19,698 bases of DNA from Actinomycetes bacterium. Lineage in GTDB: Bacteria > Actinomycetota > Humimicrobiia > JAHJRV01. This document shows, one piece after another, positions 15,702 to 19,698 of this stretch. How positions within the stretch are numbered: the first letter of the stretch is position 1; each line of letters starts with the position of its first letter. Below the pieces are notes generated by a model. The model was not told the origin of the DNA. It saw nothing but the letters and a program-made list of their open reading frames with translations, and made no database searches. The stretch lies in contig DAOWJR010000060.1 of assembly GCA_030640275.1 (NCBI GenBank), positions 1 through 19,698 on the forward strand. Reading direction: 5' to 3'. A program made the translations under genes and the position numbers.

Positions 15702-16379
15702 ATGGTTAATAAAAAAGATAAAATATATGAATTGTCAGTTTCAATACTGGATGCAGATTTTACACATTTAGAGGATGAAATCAGAAAAATAGAGCCTTAT
15801 GCTGATTTTATCCAGATTGATGTAATGGATGGACATTTTGTACCAAATATTTCTTTTGGAATTCCAATTGTTAGAGCAATAAAAAATATTACTGATATTC
15901 CTTTAGAAGCTCACTTAATGATTCAAGAGCCACAAAGATATATAAAAGATTTTATAGATGCTGGCTCCAATTGCGTAATTATTCATTATGAATCAGAATC
16001 ATCAATAGAAATATTAAATATTATAAAAGAGATTAAAGAATATGGGATTGAAGCGGGACTTGCTGTAAATCCTGATACACCTATAATGAATATAACTGAT
16101 TATTTAAAAAATATTGATATTCTTCTTGTCATGTCTGTTTTTCCTGGTTTTGGAGGTCAAAAATTTATAAAAAAAACCTATGATAGGATTAGAAAAATTA
16201 GGAGAATAATTGATTCAGAAGACATTAAAGTTAAAGTTGAAGTTGATGGCGGAGTAAATTTAAATAATGCTCATAAATTATTAAAAGCTGGAACTGATAT
16301 TTTAGTAGTTGGATCTGCAATATATAAATCCAGTGATACAGAAGAAGCTGTAAAAAATTTCTCTTTAATTGAAATATAG
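15702..16379 (+). CDS. rpe: Ribulose-phosphate 3-epimerase
   Basis: Rpe interconverts ribulose 5-phosphate and xylulose 5-phosphate in the pentose phosphate pathway; ribulose 5-phosphate is also the RibB substrate in the operon that follows. The TIM barrel blocks are present: SILDADF (14-20), DVMDGHFVPN (40-49), AHLMI with His71, PGFGGQKF (148-155), and EVDGGVN with Asp182. The expected metal ligands are His-x-Asp, His and Asp. The first is Gln38 here (IQIDVMDG), while Asp40, His71 and Asp182 remain. Two other positions differ from the usual sequence: Asp17 where SILSADF has Ser, and Phe147 where NPGFGG has Asn. Length (225) is normal. No clear ribosome-binding site precedes the ATG. Most likely a true Rpe, less likely a related sugar-phosphate epimerase. 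Confidence 0.85.
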   Translation: MVNKKDKIYELSVSILDADFTHLEDEIRKIEPYADFIQIDVMDGHFVPNISFGIPIVRAIKNITDIPLEAHLMIQEPQRYIKDFIDAGSNCVIIHYESESSIEILNIIKEIKEYGIEAGLAVNPDTPIMNITDYLKNIDILLVMSVFPGFGGQKFIKKTYDRIRKIRRIIDSEDIKVKVEVDGGVNLNNAHKLLKAGTDILVVGSAIYKSSDTEEAVKNFSLIEI

Positions 16380-16400
16380 AACATATTTTTTGGTAAAATA

Positions 16401-16429
16401 TTGAAAAATAATAGCTTTTATAGTATATA
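16401..16429 (+). promoter_or_regulatory. Probable promoter of the riboflavin operon
   Basis: TTGAAA (16401-16406) and TATATA (16424-16429) form a sigma-70-like pair with 17-base spacing. Transcription would start near 16436, about 28 bases before the FMN riboswitch. The -10 lies within a perfect 14-base palindrome, ATAGTATATACTAT (16420-16433), which may be an operator or only an A/T coincidence. Confidence 0.5.
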
Positions 16430-16463
16430 CTATTTATCATTATATTTCTTAAAGACAAAAAAA

Positions 16464-16567
16464 CTTCGGGGCGGGGTGTAATTCCCGACCGGCGGTAAAG
16501 CCCGCGAGCCTTTTTGGCAGATCTGGTAATTTCCAGAGCCGACAGTATAGTCTGGATGGGAGAAGAT
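16464..16567 (+). promoter_or_regulatory. FMN riboswitch (RFN element)
   Basis: The conserved RFN core is easily recognised: CTTCGGGGCGGGGTG at the 5' side, then TTCCCGACCGGCGGT, AAGCCCGCGAGCC, then AGAGCCGACAGTATAGTC and GGATGGGAGAAG at the 3' side. CTTC (16464-16467) pairs with GAAG (16562-16565) to close stem P1. RFN elements bind flavin mononucleotide and turn off riboflavin genes when FMN is plentiful. The element sits directly before ribD, with a terminator hairpin between, so control is probably by premature transcription stop. The variable stem is short (TCTGGTAATTTCCAGA). Confidence 0.96.
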
Positions 16568-16574
16568 TCAATAT

Positions 16575-16612
16575 ATGCGTCAAGGATTTTCTTCCTGACG
16601 CATGTTTTATTT
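16575..16612 (+). terminator. Riboswitch expression-platform terminator
   Basis: ATGCGTCA (16575-16582) pairs with TGACGCAT (16596-16603). After one bulged A, GGA pairs with TCC, closing a small T-rich loop. GTTTTATTT follows as the U-tract. It starts 10 bases after the riboswitch P1 stem and ends 26 bases before the ribD start, so ligand-bound RNA would favour termination. I could not identify the competing antiterminator pairing with confidence. Confidence 0.8.
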
Positions 16613-16638
16613 GAGGAAAATATCGTAAGGTTTAATAG

Positions 16639-17769
16639 GTGAAAAATATTAAAAAAGAGATACATGAAAAGTATATAAATATTGCAATCGAATTAGCGGA
16701 GAAAGCCAGGGGAAGGACAAGCCCTAATCCTTTAGTTGGAGCTGTATTAATAAAAAATGGTGAAATAATAGGAAAAGGATATCATAGGAAAAAAGGTTCT
16801 CATCATGCAGAAGTGGAAGCTATAAATTCTTGTCAAACTTCCTTGGATGAAGCTACTATGTATGTGACCCTGGAACCATGTTGCTTTTATGGTCATACAC
16901 CTCCTTGTACTATAGCAATTTTAAATAGTGGGATAAAAAAGGTTATTGTTGGCAGGATCGACCCTAATCCAAGAGTAAATGGCAAAGGAATAAGAGAGCT
17001 AAAAGAGGGGGGAGTTGAGGTAGAAGTTGGATTTTTACAAGATGAAATATCAAGGCAAAATGAGATTTACATAAAATATATTACAGAAAAGATACCTTTT
17101 ATTGCGTTGAAAATGGCAATAAGCCTGGATGGTAAGATGTGTACTAAAACAAAAGATTCTAAATGGATTACCTCAGATATTTCAAGAAAATATGTACATG
17201 AAATAAGAAGTCAATTTGATAGTATATTAACTGGAGTGGGGACAGTACTAACAGATGACCCTTTACTTACAGTGAGATATAGTAATATTAAAAGAAATCC
17301 CATAAGAATTGTAGTTGATTCAAGACTTAAAATACCCTTAGATTCAAAATTATTTGAAACCATTGATGAATCAAGATTAATTATTACAACAACAAGATAT
17401 TACAATAAGAAAAAAGCCAAAGAAATAGATGAACTTGGAGCAGAGATTCTAATAGTTAATGAAAACAAGAATGAGAATATTGAGCTAAAAAACAGAGTAA
17501 ATTTAAATGAATTACTAAAAATATTGGGTGAGAAAGAGATAACATCTGTCCTAATAGAGGCGGGTCCAACACTTTCTACATCATTTATTAAACAAGATTT
17601 GGTTGATAAATTTCATATTTTTATTGCCCCCATAATAATTGGTGGATATAATCCTTTTCAAACTATTGGGGACTTAGAAATTACAAGAATAGTAGATACT
17701 AAGAAACTTAATTTCTCAAAGATAGAAAGAATAGGGGATGATGTGTTAATTGAAGCTTATCCTATTTAA
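16639..17769 (+). CDS. ribD: Bifunctional riboflavin deaminase/reductase RibD
   Basis: RibD performs two successive steps of riboflavin synthesis: deamination of the pyrimidine made from GTP, then NADPH-dependent reduction of the ribosyl side chain. The N-terminal cytidine-deaminase-like domain has its zinc ligands in HHAEVEA (His56, with catalytic Glu58) and PCCFYGHTPPC (Cys81 and Cys90). The C-terminal reductase domain, similar to dihydrofolate reductase, starts near residue 150 with LKMAISLDGKM, followed by SKWITSD and VGTVLTDDPLLTVR. Length (376) is normal and both domains look intact. The start is GTG with TAAGG 8 bases upstream. It is the first gene under the FMN riboswitch. Confidence 0.96.
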   Translation: MKNIKKEIHEKYINIAIELAEKARGRTSPNPLVGAVLIKNGEIIGKGYHRKKGSHHAEVEAINSCQTSLDEATMYVTLEPCCFYGHTPPCTIAILNSGIKKVIVGRIDPNPRVNGKGIRELKEGGVEVEVGFLQDEISRQNEIYIKYITEKIPFIALKMAISLDGKMCTKTKDSKWITSDISRKYVHEIRSQFDSILTGVGTVLTDDPLLTVRYSNIKRNPIRIVVDSRLKIPLDSKLFETIDESRLIITTTRYYNKKKAKEIDELGAEILIVNENKNENIELKNRVNLNELLKILGEKEITSVLIEAGPTLSTSFIKQDLVDKFHIFIAPIIIGGYNPFQTIGDLEITRIVDTKKLNFSKIERIGDDVLIEAYPI

Positions 17770-17816
17770 TAAAAATTAATTAGTAAAATTTCTTAAGCGG
17801 ATTAGAAAAGGAAAAA

Positions 17817-18494
17817 ATGTTTTCTGGAATAATTGAAGAAGTTGGAATAGTTAAAAAAGTAAGACTATCTCCAGAAAAAAGTTTTATAAGAATTTTTTGC
17901 AAAAAAATTTATGAAGACCTTAAATTGGGTGATTCCATAAGTGTAGGTGGAGTATGTCTTACAATTTCAGAGATTGGACATGGTTTGTTTGGTGTTGATA
18001 TCTCACCTGAAACATATGAAAAAACCACATTGAAATATCTTAAGGTGGGAAGAAAGGTAAATCTAGAAAGATCTATTACTCTTGGAACCTTATTGGGAGG
18101 TCATATTGTTTTAGGACATGTTGATGAAGTTGGAAAAATAATAAGAATAAAAAGGGAAAGAGGTTCCAATATATTTGAGATTTCTCACTCACCAGAATTG
18201 GCGAAATATTTAGTGAAAAAGGGTTCGATAGCTGTCGATGGCATTAGTTTGACCATAATGGATGTTTTTATTAGAAAGTTCTCAATTAATTTAATTCCTT
18301 ACACCCTGAAAAATACTACTTTAGGTAATAAAAGTATCAATGATAATGTAAATTTAGAAGCAGATGTTCTTGCGAAATATTGCCATAAATTTATTTCAGA
18401 TAGATATAAAAATACTTCAGATAGATATAAAAACAAAGAGATTACCAATAACAATTTAAAGAAAAAGCTTAAAGACCTGGGTATAGTTTCTTGA
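17817..18494 (+). CDS. ribE: Riboflavin synthase, alpha-chain type
   Basis: This enzyme converts two molecules of 6,7-dimethyl-8-ribityllumazine into riboflavin and a pyrimidine that is recycled. It contains the two tandem lumazine-binding barrels of the family: the first begins MFSGIIEEVG and includes GDSISVGGVCLT; the second begins GGHIVLGHVDEVGKI (from about residue 96) and includes AVDGISLTI. At 225 residues it is a little longer than usual; the extra length is a C-terminal tail in which SDRYKN occurs twice, from a 21-base DNA duplication. A purine-rich AAAGGAAAA precedes the ATG. The gene lies 47 bases after ribD in the same operon. Naming varies (ribE or ribC depending on species). Confidence 0.95.
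   Translation: MFSGIIEEVGIVKKVRLSPEKSFIRIFCKKIYEDLKLGDSISVGGVCLTISEIGHGLFGVDISPETYEKTTLKYLKVGRKVNLERSITLGTLLGGHIVLGHVDEVGKIIRIKRERGSNIFEISHSPELAKYLVKKGSIAVDGISLTIMDVFIRKFSINLIPYTLKNTTLGNKSINDNVNLEADVLAKYCHKFISDRYKNTSDRYKNKEITNNNLKKKLKDLGIVS
18395..18436 (+). repeat. 21-bp tandem duplication in the ribE 3' end
   Basis: Two adjacent 21-base units (18395-18415 and 18416-18436) differ only in their last bases, which read ATAC and ACAA around the A-run. They keep the reading frame and encode SDRYKNT and SDRYKNK. The repeat lies after the second lumazine-binding barrel, so it should not harm catalysis. It looks like a recent slippage or duplication event. Confidence 0.85.
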
Positions 18495-18502
18495 CTATTT
18501 AT

Positions 18503-18537
18503 CCTCTCCCTCGGTGGGAGAGGAATAAGGAGAGGGA
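18503..18537. repeat. C/T-rich hairpin, probable dispersed repeat
   Basis: CCTCTCCC (18503-18510) and GGGAGAGG (18516-18523) form a perfect 8-bp stem with a TCGGT loop, followed by AATAAGGAGAGGGAG. The block is much more GC-rich than the flanking sequence. It resembles the short CCTCTCCC-type palindromic repeats scattered between genes in many bacterial genomes. A terminator role is unlikely because no T-tract follows, and ribBA continues the operon. No second full copy occurs in this window. Confidence 0.55.
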
Positions 18538-18585
18538 GAATGAGTAAGAGTATTAATATTTTTGATTTTATAGGGAAGAAATAAT

Positions 18586-19698
18586 ATGAGCGTCGTTACA
18601 ATTGAAAAGGCAATAGAAGAAATTAAAAAAGGCAAGATGGTAATAGTAGTTGATGATAAAGACAGAGAAAATGAAGGTGATTTCATAATGGCTGCTGAGA
18701 AGGTTACTCCTGAGGACATAAATTTTATGTCAAAGTTTGGTCGAGGTTTAATTTGTATGCCTTGTATCAGTTCTAGATTAAATGAACTACAGATACCTGA
18801 TATGGTGACTGAGAACACATCGAAACATGGAACTGCGTTTACAGTTTCTGTTGGTGCAAAACATAAAATATCAACTGGAATATCTGTATTTGACCGTGCT
18901 GCAACAATTTTAACAATAGTTGATCCTGAAGCAAAAGCAGAAGATATAAGTATGCCCGGGCATGTTTTCCCTTTAAGAGCGAATGATGGTGGCGTACTTA
19001 AAAGAGCGGGACATACAGAGGCTGCTATTGATTTAGCTCGATTAGCAGGTCTTTTCCCAGCTGGTGTTTTATGCGAGATAATGAATAATGATGGAACAAT
19101 GGCTAGATTACATCAGTTGGAAAAAATAGCAAAAGAGTTTAAAATGCCAATTGTTACAGTGGAATCTATCATTGAATATAGGAGAAAAAAAGAAAGATTA
19201 ATTAGAAAGATAGCAACAGCAAGACTTCCAACAGAATATGGTAAATTTGATATTACTGTATATCAATCAGTTCTGGATGAGAAAGTTCATGTAGTCTTGA
19301 GAAAAGGTAAGGTTAGAAATAAACAAAATGTTTTAGTTAGAGTACATTCTCAATGCCTTACCGGAGATGTCTTTAAGTCTTTAAGATGTGATTGTGGTCA
19401 ACAGTTGTCTAAAGCTCTTAAGATGATACAAGATGAAGGAATAGGTGTTTTACTATATATGGAGCAAGAGGGAAGGGGAATTGGACTTTCCAATAAATTA
19501 AAAGCATATAGACTTCAAGACAAAGGCTTAGATACTGTTGAAGCAAACATAGAACTAGGTTTTTCAGCAGATCTTAGAGATTATGGAATTGGAGCCCAGA
19601 TATTGGTTGATTTAGGATTATCAACGATAAGATTATTGACAAATAACCCAAGAAAAATTGTGGGGCTTGAGGGACATGGGTTAAAAATAACAGAAAGA
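18586..19698 (+). CDS. ribBA: Bifunctional DHBP synthase / GTP cyclohydrolase II RibBA, 3' end missing
   Basis: RibBA supplies both precursors of riboflavin: its N-terminal half makes 3,4-dihydroxy-2-butanone 4-phosphate from ribulose 5-phosphate, and its C-terminal half opens the GTP ring. The first 371 codons are present and the frame stays open to the window edge; full-length proteins have about 400 residues, so little is missing. RibB features are DDKDRENEGDF (23-33) and GHTEAAIDLARLAG (142-155). RibA features are the zinc cysteines Cys257, Cys268 and Cys270 in SQCLTGDVFKSLRCDCG, then EQEGRGIGLSNK, and the DTVEAN segment. AGGGAAG precedes the ATG. The expected next gene, ribH, would lie beyond the window. 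Confidence 0.96.
   Translation, partial: MSVVTIEKAIEEIKKGKMVIVVDDKDRENEGDFIMAAEKVTPEDINFMSKFGRGLICMPCISSRLNELQIPDMVTENTSKHGTAFTVSVGAKHKISTGISVFDRAATILTIVDPEAKAEDISMPGHVFPLRANDGGVLKRAGHTEAAIDLARLAGLFPAGVLCEIMNNDGTMARLHQLEKIAKEFKMPIVTVESIIEYRRKKERLIRKIATARLPTEYGKFDITVYQSVLDEKVHVVLRKGKVRNKQNVLVRVHSQCLTGDVFKSLRCDCGQQLSKALKMIQDEGIGVLLYMEQEGRGIGLSNKLKAYRLQDKGLDTVEANIELGFSADLRDYGIGAQILVDLGLSTIRLLTNNPRKIVGLEGHGLKITER

Noticed and set aside
14603..15815. Codon reassignment (CAG read as His) to explain both His-to-Gln changes
   Set aside because: Many other CAG codons fall where Gln fits (for example the Gln129 codon just before the deformylase change), and essential His in IleRS, PriA, Fmt, RibD and RibBA use CAT/CAC as normal.
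16231..16665. 144-codon minus-strand reading frame across rpe, the riboswitch and the ribD start
   Set aside because: It runs antisense through the FMN riboswitch and parts of two certain genes and has no recognisable domain.

Overview
The window is a gene-dense stretch of a low-GC bacterial chromosome, strongly A+T-rich by eye. Every supported gene lies on the + strand. I see no rRNA, tRNA, CRISPR array, transposase or phage gene. Gene content points to a Gram-positive-type cell: SepF and DivIVA act in division and polar growth, and there is an actinobacterial-type integration host factor (mIHF). The order mihF-gmk-rpoZ-priA-def-fmt-rpe-ribD-ribE-ribBA follows, with gaps, the order I recall for Mycobacterium tuberculosis. 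The order divIVA-ileS-lspA-rluD is also familiar in Actinobacteria. My inference is a low-GC, probably uncultured, deep-branching lineage of or near Actinobacteriota; another candidate phylum is not excluded.

Region 1 (1-2131) is the tail of the division cluster: the end of yggS, then sepF, proC and divIVA. A 329-base gap with a hairpin terminator follows. Region 2 (2461-8051) holds ileS, lspA, lgt and rluD: isoleucine charging, two lipoprotein-maturation enzymes in direct contact, and a 23S rRNA pseudouridine synthase. The IleRS is the eukaryote-like type 2 and has GVHH in place of the usual HIGH signature, the arrangement linked to strong mupirocin resistance.

Region 3 (8052-10232) is the accessory part. 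It has a small DUF211 protein, a five-helix VIT1/CCC1-like membrane protein, and a membrane-anchored surface protein with an Ig-like and a CBM9-like domain. DUF211 and short VIT-like proteins are best known from Archaea, so this trio is the best candidate for an uncharacterised system.

Region 4 (10326-15651) starts at a good promoter and runs mihF-gmk-rpoZ-priA-def-fmt, covering nucleoid structure, GMP phosphorylation, RNA polymerase omega, replication restart and N-formyl-methionine handling. The deformylase has Gln in place of the first metal-binding His of HExxH.

Region 5 (15702-19698) is rpe followed by the riboflavin operon. An FMN riboswitch with a downstream terminator precedes ribD, ribE and ribBA; ribBA runs off the window end. 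The epimerase Rpe also has Gln where a metal-binding His is expected. Between ribE and ribBA lies a short C/T-rich hairpin that looks like a dispersed repeat.
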